From Agrobacterium vitis (GTDB taxonomy: Bacteria; Pseudomonadota; Alphaproteobacteria; Rhizobiales; Rhizobiaceae), in the NCBI RefSeq assembly GCF_013426735.1, contig NZ_AP023272.1:186001-250000 (forward strand): a stretch of 64,000 nt of DNA, in the 5' to 3' direction. The notes under the pieces are model-generated. The model saw nothing but the letters and a program-made list of their open reading frames with translations. It was not told the DNA's origin and ran no database searches. How positions within the stretch are numbered: position 1 is the stretch's first letter; the number at the start of each line of letters is the position of its first letter. Of the stretch, positions 9,916-18,507 are shown in pieces. The translations under genes were made by a program, and so were the position numbers.

Positions 9916-10132
9916 TCCAGCTCTCCATCCAGCCATCACGATGTTCCGCTATCTTAGCAGAAAACTCCGCAATTTCACGGGCATTGTAACCGTGCGCATA
10001 TTCCATTTCCAAGCTTTTCAGCCAGATTTTTGCAGACTTGTCGTCCTTGACGATATGCACATGGGGCGGCTCCGGTCCGTCTGACGCGTAGAACCGGAAT
10101 TTATAGCCATGCCAAATCAACAAGGTCGGCAT
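9896..10132 (-). CDS. DUF4160-like small protein
   Basis: A 78-residue protein with the DUF4160 signature: GYKFRFYASDGPEPPHVHI near the start, then K-x-W and a C-terminal amphipathic helix (HRDGWMESWNDFF). The conserved EPPHVH motif is the family hallmark. It starts four bases after the ASCH gene stop and its 3' end overlaps the DUF2442 gene, so the two are tightly coupled. It may be the partner, perhaps toxin, of the DUF2442 product; the biochemical function is unknown. Confidence 0.72.
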   Translation of the reverse strand: MPTLLIWHGYKFRFYASDGPEPPHVHIVKDDKSAKIWLKSLEMEYAHGYNAREIAEFSAKIAEHRDGWMESWNDFFGI

Positions 10133-10136
10133 GGCG

Positions 10137-10556
10137 TCACACCTTACCCCGTTCTAAAACCTCGACGAGGCGAAACCGCTCACAAACCAGTTCCATATCA
10201 GGCTTAAACCCACCATTACGGGCGAAATACGCCGAGTGCCCAATACGCCAAGCTTCCAGTGTTTGATCATTCTCGCCTTCATTATAAGCGAATTCGGCGT
10301 CAACTTCGTCAAACCGCCGAATTGTGACCTCTACCGTCTCAATCACCGCAGCCGGGTTTCTTGCACCATCCAGAACAACATCGCGACGGCCAACCACCGG
10401 AAGCGGCTCGCCTTCTGGGTCGAAGTCGCGCAAAGCCCCGCAAGTCGCCGTTTTCTTACCTGCAATCACCAAAGCCAAGAGCGAGTCTGCCAGCGCAGGC
10501 GAATCGCCAAACGCAAAACTTACAGCGCCTTGATATTGGTCAGGCACACCAATCAT
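10137..10556 (-). CDS. ASCH-domain protein
   Basis: The 139-residue product matches ASCH-domain proteins, a PUA-like fold thought to bind RNA; one E. coli relative is a small amidohydrolase. Visible features are an early [11 protein letters not shown] motif (about residues 33-43, the Lys/Thr part being the usual active or ligand-binding site), a [11 protein letters not shown] strand pair, then [13 protein letters not shown] and WRIGHSAYF, and a final [13 protein letters not shown] strand. Its ATG overlaps the pheS stop (ATGA), so it is translated with pheS. Function in this operon is unknown; RNA binding fits the context. Confidence 0.8.
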   Translation of the reverse strand: MIGVPDQYQGAVSFAFGDSPALADSLLALVIAGKKTATCGALRDFDPEGEPLPVVGRRDVVLDGARNPAAVIETVEVTIRRFDEVDAEFAYNEGENDQTLEAWRIGHSAYFARNGGFKPDMELVCERFRLVEVLERGKV

Positions 10557-11638
10557 ACCGAAAGACCACCAAACAATGTCGGCACATCCAGCGGGCGGAA
10601 GCCGTAGTGGCTCATCCAGCGGACGTCGGCATTGAAGAAGTCGCGAAGGTCCGGCATGCCGTATTTCAGCATGGCGATGCGGTCGAGGCCCATGCCCCAG
10701 GCAAAGCCCTGGTATTCATCGGGGTCGAGGCCGCCGGCGCGCAGCACGTTGGGGTGGACCATGCCGCAGCCGAGGATTTCCATCCAGTCCTTGCCTTCGC
10801 CGAATTTGACGATCGGGCCGCTGGAGCGGTCGCACTGGATATCCACTTCGAACGATGGTTCCGTGAACGGGAAGAACGATGGGCGAAAGCGCATGGTGAC
10901 GCTATCGACTTCAAAGAAGGTCTTGCAGAACTCTTCCAGAATCCAGCGCAGATGGCCGACATTGGCGGTCTTGTCGATCACCAGACCTTCGACCTGATGG
11001 AACATCGGCGAATGGGTGGCGTCGGAATCCTGCCGGTAGGTCTTGCCCGGGATGACGATGCGGATCGGCGGCTTTTGCGCTTCCATGGTGCGCACCTGCA
11101 CCGGCGATGTATGGGTGCGCAGCACTTTGCGCTCGCCATTGGCGTCGGGGTGCAGGAAAAATGTGTCGTGCATTTCGCGGGCCGGGTGGCCTTCGGGGAA
11201 GTTCAGCGCTGTGAAATTGTAGTAGTCGGTCTCAATATCCGGGCCTTCGGCAATGGAAAAGCCCATGTCGGCGAAGATGGCGGTGATTTCATCGACGATC
11301 TGGCTGATCGGATGAATACGGCCACGCTCGGCAGGCGAAGAGCGCACGGGCAGCGACACATCCAGCGTTTCAGCCTTCAGGCGTGCATTGATGGCGGCAT
11401 CCTTCAGCTCAGTCTTCTTGGCAGTCAGCTGTTCGGTAACCTCGTTTTTCAGCGCGTTGATTGCGGCGCCACGGGTCTGGCGCTCTTCCGGCGTCATGGA
11501 GCCCAACGTTTTCAAAAGCTCGGAAACCGAGCCTTTCTTGCCCATGGCGGCAAGACGCACAGCTTCAATGCCCGCCTCGTCGCTGGCAGCGGCAATATCG
11601 GCCAGAAGGGATGTTTTCAAACTCTCGAGATCGGACAT
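10553..11638 (-). CDS. pheS: Phenylalanyl-tRNA synthetase alpha subunit
   Basis: Catalytic alpha chain of PheRS, which activates Phe and transfers it to tRNA-Phe. The 361 residues include an N-terminal coiled coil (about 1-90) and class II aaRS motifs: [10 protein letters not shown], motif 2 ([12 protein letters not shown], near 196-207, then [23 protein letters not shown]) and motif 3 ([17 protein letters not shown] near 320). The stop overlaps the start of the ASCH gene. It follows rplT by 125 bp, with a terminator-like hairpin in between. Confidence 0.97.
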   Translation of the reverse strand: MSDLESLKTSLLADIAAASDEAGIEAVRLAAMGKKGSVSELLKTLGSMTPEERQTRGAAINALKNEVTEQLTAKKTELKDAAINARLKAETLDVSLPVRSSPAERGRIHPISQIVDEITAIFADMGFSIAEGPDIETDYYNFTALNFPEGHPAREMHDTFFLHPDANGERKVLRTHTSPVQVRTMEAQKPPIRIVIPGKTYRQDSDATHSPMFHQVEGLVIDKTANVGHLRWILEEFCKTFFEVDSVTMRFRPSFFPFTEPSFEVDIQCDRSSGPIVKFGEGKDWMEILGCGMVHPNVLRAGGLDPDEYQGFAWGMGLDRIAMLKYGMPDLRDFFNADVRWMSHYGFRPLDVPTLFGGLSV

Positions 11639-11694
11639 TGTCGTCTTTCCTGCCCATGTTCGGCCAGCGGATGTGTCGCCAGTATCAAATAAAA

Positions 11695-11731
11695 AAGAAA
11701 AAACCCGCGCCAGTTCTCCCAGCGCGGGTTT
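11695..11731 (-). terminator. Terminator after rplT
   Basis: On the minus strand AAACCCGCGC (11722-11731) pairs with GCGCGGGTTT (11701-11710) and is followed by TTTTCTTTTTT. It lies 33 bases after the rplT stop and 57 bases before the pheS start, so it should limit, or partly attenuate, read-through from rpmI-rplT into pheS. Confidence 0.85.
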
Positions 11732-11763
11732 CCCAATACCAAATTCAGTTTGGGATGCGCTGG

Positions 11764-12168
11764 TTACTTAACCGCGGTCTCAAACTCGTTCTTGGTGCCA
11801 GTGTCCTTGAGGTAGGACAGAGCCTTCTTGGAGGCTTCAACCAGCGCGCCGAAAGCTGCCGGCTCATGGATGGCCATGTCGGACAGAACCTTACGGTCAA
11901 CTTCAATGCCAGCCTTGTTCAGGCCGTCGATGAAGCGGCCATAGGTCAGGCCGGATTCGCGGACAGCTGCGTTGATACGCTGAATCCACAGGGCGCGGAA
12001 GTTGCGCTTGTTGACCTTGCGGTCGCGGTAGGCGAACTGCTTGGAACGATCCACCGCAGCCTTTGCAGCGCGGATGGTGTTCTTGCGGCGGCCGTAAAAG
12101 CCCTTGGCGGCCTTCAGAACCTTCTTGTGCTTGGCATGAGCGGCAACGCCGCGTTTTACGCGTGACAT
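11764..12168 (-). CDS. rplT: 50S ribosomal protein L20
   Basis: Primary-binding protein of 23S rRNA needed early in 50S assembly. The 134 residues match the bL20 family, with the N-terminal [22 protein letters not shown] basic extension and the RNINAAVRE-type core ([20 protein letters not shown]). It follows rpmI by 39 bp, the usual rpmI-rplT pair. In many bacteria infC precedes this pair; here infC lies about 4 kb further upstream on the same strand with the two-component genes between. Confidence 0.97.
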   Translation of the reverse strand: MSRVKRGVAAHAKHKKVLKAAKGFYGRRKNTIRAAKAAVDRSKQFAYRDRKVNKRNFRALWIQRINAAVRESGLTYGRFIDGLNKAGIEVDRKVLSDMAIHEPAAFGALVEASKKALSYLKDTGTKNEFETAVK

Positions 12169-12207
12169 GTCATGATCTCCTTAAATGATCCAAAAAGCGA
12201 AAGGGTC

Positions 12208-12411
12208 TCAGAGACCGTTAGGCAGGTAGTTCTTGATGACTTTCTTGCCGTCTGCTTCGGCAAGTACCATCGTTCCGCGTGCATTGCGGATGAACTTATT
12301 GGACCGCTTGATCATGCCGTGACGCTTGCCAGCGGCAGCAGCCAGGACCTTGCCGGAGGCAGTGATCTTGAACCGCTTCTTGGCGGAGGACTTCGTCTTC
12401 ATCTTGGGCAT
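12208..12411 (-). CDS. rpmI: 50S ribosomal protein L35
   Basis: The start was set at 12411 because the bL35 family begins [15 protein letters not shown]; a longer open frame upstream lacks family similarity. The 67-residue product has the conserved [18 protein letters not shown] core. GGAG lies about 9 bases before the start. It forms the first gene of the rpmI-rplT pair. Confidence 0.96.
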   Translation of the reverse strand: MPKMKTKSSAKKRFKITASGKVLAAAAGKRHGMIKRSNKFIRNARGTMVLAEADGKKVIKNYLPNGL

Positions 12412-12638
12412 TTTGCTACTCCATTGTTCTTGTATCGAAACAGGCAGACGAGGCCTGTTTTCAAGCATAAAGAACGGCCACGGCATGCCCTGCCGGACCG
12501 TTCGGACGGGCGCTTATAACCGCAGGCCCGGTAAAGTGCAACGGGATTCAAGTGTGCGAGGCAAAAATCGCTTCTGCGGCCTGCCGACACCAGAAAATCG
12601 ACGGCATAAGCCAATTATCCAGGCCAAGTGTCCCACCG

Positions 12639-13994
12639 TTAGATCGGGTGAGCTGGAATCTGACGGCCCCCGTTGCGGGGAAATTGCAGCGTGACAAGCA
12701 AGCCGCCAATATCGGCCTGATCCAGACTGAGATTGCCGCCATAAGCGGTCATAATATCAGCGCAGATCGCGAGCCCCAGACCGGAACCGCCTTGGTCTGT
12801 GTCCAGAAATTCGCCCCGGCGTAACACCTGCTGCCGGTCTTGCGGGCGCACACCCGGCCCATCATCACCAATGACGATCATCGCCATGTCCCGATCCCCA
12901 AAAGCGCGGACGTGAATGACTGAGGAGGCCCATTTCGTTGCATTGTCGAGAATATTGCCGATCGCTTCGGCAAGATCGGCAGCGTCGGCCTCAATCGCCA
13001 AGCCTTGCTCCACCTCGACATCCCAGGCAAGCTCTCGCGCCCGGGCAATCGGGTCAAGAACCTTGACCAGTTTGCCTATCAGGCTTTCCATGTCGGTGAC
13101 CTGCATCTGCTCGACACCAAGGCGGGCAGCCTGCAATTGCCGATCGGCTCGCTGGCGCACCAGGTTGATTTGCTCGAAAGCCGCTTCTCGCTCGGCGGAA
13201 GGCAGATGCTGCACCATTTGCGCCAACACCGTCAGTGGTGTTTTCAATCCATGCGCCAGGTCGCTGGCCCTGCTACGCGCCTTCTCGATCGTGTATTGCC
13301 GTTCGGTGAGCAAGAGATTGATCTCCTCGACAAGCGGCATCACTTCAAGCGGCACGCCGTCATCCATCACCCGCAACTGACCGGCCCGGACCATCGACAC
13401 CTGGTTTCGCACACGTGTCAGTGGCTGCAATACCACTCGAGCCTGGAGCAGCGCCGCACCCAGCAAAACCAGGGCAGTGATCAGCATGACGGAACGCGAG
13501 CGCTCCCGATGCTGATCGAGCGGCTCCATCAGGTTGGCCAAAGGAAATCCGGCATAGATGATAACCGGATAGTCTATGCCCTCATCCGAGATTTTGATTT
13601 CGCTGCGGAGCAGCAAAATATCCTCACCATCGGGTCCCTGCGCGCGACTGAAATCGAATGGACCTTCCTGATGCAATCCAGTTCGGGGCAGTTCCACATC
13701 CCAGAGCGACCGCGACCGCAAGCTGCGGCCATCAGGCGTCCATACTTGCCAGTAACGCCCGCCGCTGACCGTGGAAAAGCGTGGATCTGCTGGCGGCGAG
13801 ACGATATCAATCCTGCCATTTTCCACCTTGAGGCGGGAGGCAATGGTATTGATGGTGACATTCATCTCGGTTTTGAATTGCTGACCGACATAGTTGATGA
13901 ACAAATAACCGACCGAGAACCAAAGGACCATCAGCGCCAGCCCGATTGCCAGGAAGGAACCGATCGCGAGCCTGAGGCGCAGTGATCTCAGCAT
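12639..13994 (-). CDS. Sensor histidine kinase (PhoQ/FeuQ type)
   Basis: Inner-membrane sensor kinase of a two-component system. The 451 residues contain TM1 (about 10-33), a periplasmic domain of about 140 residues, TM2 (about 172-193), a HAMP region, a dimerisation helix with the phospho-accepting His in DLAHGLKTPLTVL (about residue 249), and an ATPase domain with N box (EAIGNILDNATKWA), G1 (GDDGPGVRPQD) and G2 (GGSGLGLAIC). The DLAHGLKTPL form of the H box is typical of PhoQ-like kinases. Its start overlaps the end of the response-regulator gene by 7 bp. The signal is unknown; PhoQ/FeuQ relatives sense divalent cations or osmotic state. Confidence 0.88.
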   Translation of the reverse strand: MLRSLRLRLAIGSFLAIGLALMVLWFSVGYLFINYVGQQFKTEMNVTINTIASRLKVENGRIDIVSPPADPRFSTVSGGRYWQVWTPDGRSLRSRSLWDVELPRTGLHQEGPFDFSRAQGPDGEDILLLRSEIKISDEGIDYPVIIYAGFPLANLMEPLDQHRERSRSVMLITALVLLGAALLQARVVLQPLTRVRNQVSMVRAGQLRVMDDGVPLEVMPLVEEINLLLTERQYTIEKARSRASDLAHGLKTPLTVLAQMVQHLPSAEREAAFEQINLVRQRADRQLQAARLGVEQMQVTDMESLIGKLVKVLDPIARARELAWDVEVEQGLAIEADAADLAEAIGNILDNATKWASSVIHVRAFGDRDMAMIVIGDDGPGVRPQDRQQVLRRGEFLDTDQGGSGLGLAICADIMTAYGGNLSLDQADIGGLLVTLQFPRNGGRQIPAHPI

Positions 13995-14656
13995 GAATTT
14001 TCGTCTGGCACGACGTAACCAAAGCCGCGCCGTGTTTCGATAGCACTGGCATCCGTTTTCTTGCGGATCCGCGCCACCATGGCTTCGACTGCATTTTTCG
14101 AAGCATCGTCATCGCGGCCCTGGATCTGGGTGGCGATCTCATACGCTGAAAACACCCGGCCCTTGTTTTGGACGAGAATCTGGATCAATCGAAACTCCAG
14201 CGGGCTAACCTCTAACAAGGCACCATTGAAGGTGACGGTCCGACCGGCCTCATCCACCTGAAAACGCCCGGCTGAAAACAGGGTATGGCTGGTTTTTCCA
14301 GCGCGCCGCAACAATGCGCGAAGCCGGGCCAACAACTCCTCTGTGCGGAACGGTTTCGGAAGATAGTCATCCGCCCCAGCATCGAAACCATCGACCCTTT
14401 CCATCCAGGACCCTCGCGCCGTCAGGACCAGAACGGGTGTTTGAATCCTATCCTTGCGCCATCGTCTTAAAATCGAAAGGCCATCCAGCCCAGGCAAACC
14501 GAGATCGAGAATAATGGCGTCGAGGCCGGTATCCTCTCCAGCCTCCCAGACATCCGGCCCCTTGTTGACCAAGGTTACCTCGTAACCCTCACCTCTCAGC
14601 GTCTCCGCCACATGGCGCCCGATATTAGCATCGTCTTCAGCCAGTAAAATACGCAA
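13988..14656 (-). CDS. OmpR-family response regulator (PhoP/FeuP type)
   Basis: DNA-binding partner of the adjacent kinase. The 222 residues comprise a receiver domain (AEDD at 6-9, phospho-acceptor in ILDLGLPG near Asp 51, LTARG near 80 and Lys in LPKPF near 101) and an OmpR/PhoB winged helix (VSPLEFRLIQILVQNKGRVFS... RRGFGYVV). The residues for phosphorylation are all there. The gene order PepSY-like protein, regulator, kinase on one strand suggests one regulatory unit. In Sinorhizobium the FeuP-FeuQ pair is controlled by a small periplasmic protein; an equivalent link here is inference. Confidence 0.9.
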   Translation of the reverse strand: MRILLAEDDANIGRHVAETLRGEGYEVTLVNKGPDVWEAGEDTGLDAIILDLGLPGLDGLSILRRWRKDRIQTPVLVLTARGSWMERVDGFDAGADDYLPKPFRTEELLARLRALLRRAGKTSHTLFSAGRFQVDEAGRTVTFNGALLEVSPLEFRLIQILVQNKGRVFSAYEIATQIQGRDDDASKNAVEAMVARIRKKTDASAIETRRGFGYVVPDENSC

Positions 14657-14814
14657 GATTCAATGCTCTCCAAAAGACCGCCGTGAAAGAAGTTACAATC
14701 CGCGCAAGACTATATCATGCATGGCGCTGTGGGATTTTGTTTTTGCATCATATTGTCCAAAACCCGGGGTTTCCACTTTTCAATATGATGCCGTGTAGAC
14801 AGTCGCTCTCAGCT

Positions 14815-15399
14815 TCATCGTGCCAGTTTTCCGGTTCGCGCATCCACTTTCAAGGTGCGAAACCGCCCGGAAATATCCTTTACGGTCAGCAAGTAAAAAT
14901 CACCGTTGGAGAGAGAACGTAAATCCACGTCGATCAAACGCGAACCTTCAGGCAGTTTGAGATTGCCAAGCACCTCTCTCAACGAACGATAGCGACCGCT
15001 TTTGACGCCGTCCAGTACCTGGGGCCGGACGATGCTCGGATCGTCATCTGTAAACGAGCCGTTCGGAGTTCCGCCTGGACCTCCCCCTCCGGGCCTGCTG
15101 CCAAAAGGCCCGGGAGCGCCTGAAAAACCAGGAGGGCCGCCACTCGGCGGATCGCCGCCTCGCCCTCCACCTGGGGGGCCACCTGGAGGGCCGCCGCCTG
15201 GAGGGCCACTGCGATTGTCGGAGGCCATGGCGAGACTTGTAAAGAACAGGGATACAAGAAACAGAATTACCGCCACGCCGCGACCGTAGACGCGGCAGCC
15301 GTCTTGCCCGTCTTTCGCAAACCATCTCAGACACAAAAGTTGGCGCCGGATTGCTCTGGCGACCTCCTTTTTTCCATCTTCCGTTGAGCTGCTTCTCAT
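14815..15399 (-). CDS. Gly/Pro-rich exported protein with PepSY-like C-terminus
   Basis: The start is uncertain: ATGs exist at 15438, 15405 and 15399, and an AAGGAGGT sequence lies further inside without a standard start nearby. The product has a hydrophobic segment (VAVILFLVSLFFTSLAMA), then about 50 residues of GGPPGG-type repeats, and a C-terminal domain of about 80 residues (LREVLGNLKLPEGSRLIDVDL...YLLTVKDISGRFRTLKVDARTGKL) that looks like a single PepSY domain. It lies 158 bp upstream of the two-component pair on the same strand. Periplasmic PepSY proteins next to PhoPQ/QseBC-type systems often modulate the sensor; that role is inferred. Confidence 0.65.
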   Translation of the reverse strand: MRSSSTEDGKKEVARAIRRQLLCLRWFAKDGQDGCRVYGRGVAVILFLVSLFFTSLAMASDNRSGPPGGGPPGGPPGGGRGGDPPSGGPPGFSGAPGPFGSRPGGGGPGGTPNGSFTDDDPSIVRPQVLDGVKSGRYRSLREVLGNLKLPEGSRLIDVDLRSLSNGDFYLLTVKDISGRFRTLKVDARTGKLAR

Positions 15400-16021
15400 G
15401 GCCATTCCGCTATAGGCACAGGGCGCACTGGCTGACAAACTTTAATCGGCGCTCGATTGCCTGTATTCAGTCATAAAATCCCATTGGACCTCAGATAAAT
15501 TATCCAGTCAACGCGATGTGTGATGCGCAAGGCTATCCGACGGCATCCTCAGGTTGATTCGTATAGTGGCATTTGAATACAGAGGCCGCCAACAGGTGTA
15601 AAGTTAAATGACAAATGACACAAAGGGTTTCACTAGTATTTTTTGACTTTTTTGAGATTCTTCCGATGAAAAATTTGATAAATTTCAATTAAATTAAATT
15701 TCTATTTCCAAATTAACTCTCATCGGAAAATATAAATTAAACAATCTATTTGGATAGACCACAAGAGTGCATAATTCTGCACATTCCCCAACAAGGAACT
15801 CCGCCGTTCCATTTAGAGACGGCGGAGTTTCCAATAGGCTAATAGCCTTGGTTGTCACCCAGGGGCATAGGATGACATAACAGACCGGGAACGTTGTGGG
15901 GACGTGGGGTAAATCCCGTCTGCTGAAAATGACAATGCCAAAACACCGCTGACATCGCGCTGACGTCATTGTCAGTATTTTGTCAGGTTACGCGTTCGAA
16001 GCGAAACAAGGACTTTATTAT
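15400..16021. other. Long intergenic region with AT-rich tract and inverted repeats
   Basis: About 620 bases without a supportable gene. A segment of about 150 bases (roughly 15610-15765) is far more AT-rich than the genome. It contains TTCCGATGA at 15661-15669 and its exact complement at 15720-15728. A second hairpin pairs 15797-15807 with 15819-15829 (AACTCCGCCGT core) but has no proper T run. An open frame at 15694-15969 on the minus strand has neither ribosome-binding site nor recognisable product. An sRNA, or complex regulation of the PepSY/two-component genes, is possible. Confidence 0.5.
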
Positions 16022-16061
16022 AAAAAAAGCGACCTGCGCTCGATAAAACGCATGTCGCTTT
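16022..16061 (-). terminator. Terminator of infC
   Basis: On the minus strand AAAGCGACATGCG (16049-16061) pairs, with one mismatch, with CGCAGGTCGCTTT (16026-16038), and TTTTTTATAA follows. It lies 43 bases after the infC stop. Confidence 0.85.
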
Positions 16062-16103
16062 AAACTGGCAGATGGTGGCGGGTCCGACTGACACGCCCCT
16101 GGC

Positions 16104-16640
16104 TTATTTAGGGGCCAGCACCATCATCATCTGGCGACCTTCGAGCTTGGGTTCAGCTTCAACCTTGGCAACTTCGACGGTGTCTTCCTTCACCTGCATG
16201 AGCAATTTCATGCCCAGTTCCTGGTGGGCCATTTCGCGGCCACGGAACTTCAGGGTGACCTTCACTTTGTCGCCGTCTTCAAAGAACCGCGACATCGACT
16301 TCATCTTCACCTCATAGTCATGGGTGTCGATGTTCGGGCGCATCTTGATTTCTTTGACTTCAACGATTTTCTGTTTCTTGCGCGCTTCTGCCGCCTTCTT
16401 CTGGTTGGCGTATTTCAGCTTGCCAAGGTCCAGGATCTTGCAAACGGGCGGTTCAGCGTTCGGCGAAATTTCGACCAGATCGAGACCGGCTTCTTCCGCC
16501 ATGCGGAGCGCCTGGTCCGTCGGCACGGCGCCGAGATTCTGGCCTTCTGCGTCAATCAACTGGACCTTTGGAACCCGGATCTCCCGGTTGGAGCGCGGCC
16601 CGTCCTTAACGGGGGCATCGGCTTTGAACGGTCTGCGAAT
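16104..16640 (-). CDS. infC: Translation initiation factor IF-3 (AUU start)
   Basis: IF-3 binds the 30S subunit and checks start-codon pairing. The frame is open upstream of the first ATG/TTG candidates and reads [20 protein letters not shown] before the familiar [11 protein letters not shown]. The only sensible start is ATT at 16638-16640, with GAGGAG nine bases upstream; it gives 178 residues, the usual length. The N-domain, the Lys-rich linker ([22 protein letters not shown]) and the C-domain ([16 protein letters not shown]) are all present. An AUU start is the classic device by which IF-3 represses its own mRNA. A shorter call from 16559 would lose 27 conserved residues. Confidence 0.95.
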   Translation of the reverse strand: MRRPFKADAPVKDGPRSNREIRVPKVQLIDAEGQNLGAVPTDQALRMAEEAGLDLVEISPNAEPPVCKILDLGKLKYANQKKAAEARKKQKIVEVKEIKMRPNIDTHDYEVKMKSMSRFFEDGDKVKVTLKFRGREMAHQELGMKLLMQVKEDTVEVAKVEAEPKLEGRQMMMVLAPK

Positions 16641-16843
16641 GGTCGTATTCTCCTCAATAATTTCGGATAGTCATATAGGCGATTTCTGAACGTCAAATAG
16701 GCCCGATTGCCCCGCCTTGCAAGGCTGGACACTCTCTCGGACCACTGTTCAGAGGTTGATAGCATAGTTTTTTAAAAAAATCACCTGCTGTCGTGAAGAG
16801 AAGAATCTGTTTTATACCTTATAGGCCAGAGCAGGAGACAATC

Positions 16844-17653
16844 ATGACCAATGTCGGACGCCCAATAGAAACCCATGCAATCACCGTCGGACAGGGAAGC
16901 GATGCCCGCAGCATTTCCGCACTGGTACGGGCGCCAGCGCAAGACGAACGGCCCACCTGCATCTGGCTTGGCGGCTACCGGTCCGACATGACGGGCACCA
17001 AGGCGTTGGAAATGGACGACCTGGCCGCGTCTCTTGGAGTTGGAGCGATCCGCTTCGATTATTCCGGACATGGCGCCTCTGGTGGGGCCTTTCGCGACGG
17101 CACTATTTCCCGCTGGCTGGAGGAATCTCTTGCCGTTCTCGATCACTTCAAACCGCAAAAGGCCATTTTGGTCGGCTCCTCCATGGGTGGCTGGATTGCA
17201 TTGCGACTGATCCAGGAGTTGAAGGCGCGCCGCGAAAAGCCAAGCCAGGTGTCCGGAATGCTACTAATAGCACCAGCGCCCGACTTCACGTCGGACCTGA
17301 TCGAGCCACTGCTTGGCGACCAGGAGCGGAAAGACCTAGCCGAGAAAGGCTATTTCGAGGAAATCTCTGAGTATAGCCCGGACCCGAATATCTATACGCG
17401 CGGGTTGATCGAAGACGGGCGTACTAATCGGGTGATGACCGGCATGATCGATACCGGATGCCCCGTCCATATCCTGCAAGGCATGGCCGATCCTGACGTT
17501 CCCTACCAACATGCGCTGAAACTGGTTGAACACCTGCCCGCCGACGATGTTGTGTTGACATTGGTGCGTGACGGCGATCATCGCCTGTCGCGTCCGCAGG
17601 ACATCGGCCGGATGCGCAATGCCATTCGCGCCATGATCGAACCAAGGCCATGA
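16844..17653 (+). CDS. Alpha/beta hydrolase
   Basis: The ATG at 16844 is used because AGGAGA lies eight bases before it. The 269 residues form a serine-hydrolase fold: an early LGGYRSDM loop (oxyanion side), DYSGHGASGG, the nucleophile elbow GSSMGG with Ser near residue 113, an Asp in MADPDVPYQ near 218, and a His in DGDHRLSR at about 246. It resembles the ABHD10-like group of small esterases/thioesterases. Substrate unknown; no neighbour suggests a pathway, since infC lies divergently and a BTLCP gene follows 175 bp later. Confidence 0.85.
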   Translation: MTNVGRPIETHAITVGQGSDARSISALVRAPAQDERPTCIWLGGYRSDMTGTKALEMDDLAASLGVGAIRFDYSGHGASGGAFRDGTISRWLEESLAVLDHFKPQKAILVGSSMGGWIALRLIQELKARREKPSQVSGMLLIAPAPDFTSDLIEPLLGDQERKDLAEKGYFEEISEYSPDPNIYTRGLIEDGRTNRVMTGMIDTGCPVHILQGMADPDVPYQHALKLVEHLPADDVVLTLVRDGDHRLSRPQDIGRMRNAIRAMIEPRP

Positions 17654-17828
17654 AGGCCAAAACTAAACCCACGCCTCTTGAGCCATTCGGCAAAAATGCG
17701 ACAAAAACTTCACACTCATTAACGGATTTTAACCATATTGGCCAATTGAGCCGCCCCTCGACCTTGGAACGATTGACTCTCTGCCCTTGGTAATCTTAAC
17801 TCTTTGTTAAGAATTCAAGGGACGTCTC

Positions 17829-18443
17829 ATGACCTTCAGGCTTTCAGCTCTGGCAGCATTTCTGGCACTTCCGCTGTTTTTCGCGGGCAATGCGGCTGCG
17901 GATATGACATCGGCTGTTCCAGCCTCGATGGTTACCGGCGGCATCACCTCGCAGCCCATCGGTCATTATGAATTTTGCCTGCGCTACAAGGCCGAATGCC
18001 AGGTGCGCAGCAAGCCCGCCCCTGCCCGCCAGGTTACGGAACACGGTTGGGATATCGTTCACGCCGTCAATATGGATGTAAACAAATCCATCACTCCGAT
18101 GACCGATATGGACGTCTATGGTCGCGAGGAATGGTGGGAATATCCTGTAGATGCCGGCGATTGCGAAGATTTCGTTCTCTTGAAGCGCAAGCGCCTTCTC
18201 CAGGCCGGATTTTCTGAAGCGGATCTGCTGATTACCGTCGTGCGTAAACCCGATGGTGAAGGTCATGCGGTACTGACGCTGCGCACATCCGTAGGCGACT
18301 ATATTCTCGATAATCTGGTTGATGATGTAAAACTCTGGAGCGCAACCTCCTACACCTATCTGAAACGGCAGGCGAGCTTCGATACCGGTCGTTGGGTCAC
18401 GATTGAAAGCGGCAAGGATGTTCCGGTCGCGGCGTTGAAATAG
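17829..18443 (+). CDS. Periplasmic transglutaminase-like cysteine peptidase (BTLCP)
   Basis: The 204-residue product has a signal peptide (about 1-24) and a bacterial transglutaminase-like cysteine proteinase domain (DUF920). Candidate triad residues are visible: Cys112 in AGDCEDFVLLK, His146 in GHAVLTLRT and Asp161 in ILDNL. Relatives of the LapG type cleave large repeat adhesins in the periplasm; here neither a LapD-like receptor nor the adhesin lies adjacent, so the substrate is open. The start follows a short AAGGG sequence. A strong terminator follows 18 bases after the stop. Confidence 0.88.
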   Translation: MTFRLSALAAFLALPLFFAGNAAADMTSAVPASMVTGGITSQPIGHYEFCLRYKAECQVRSKPAPARQVTEHGWDIVHAVNMDVNKSITPMTDMDVYGREEWWEYPVDAGDCEDFVLLKRKRLLQAGFSEADLLITVVRKPDGEGHAVLTLRTSVGDYILDNLVDDVKLWSATSYTYLKRQASFDTGRWVTIESGKDVPVAALK

Positions 18444-18460
18444 GGTAACAGACAATCGGC

Positions 18461-18497
18461 AAAAGGCCTGGATGTGGAAACGCTCCAGGCCTTTTTC
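18461..18497. terminator. Terminator between convergent BTLCP and mbfA genes
   Basis: A 12-bp perfect stem, AAAAGGCCTGGA (18461-18472) with TCCAGGCCTTTT (18484-18495), ends in T's on the plus strand. The A's on its left side let it serve mbfA as well. Confidence 0.88.
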
Positions 18498-18507
18498 ATG
18501 GACTATT

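Noticed and set aside
15694..15969. 91-codon minus-strand open frame in the AT-rich region
   Set aside because: No ribosome-binding site, no family features, spans a hairpin and has codon use unlike neighbours.
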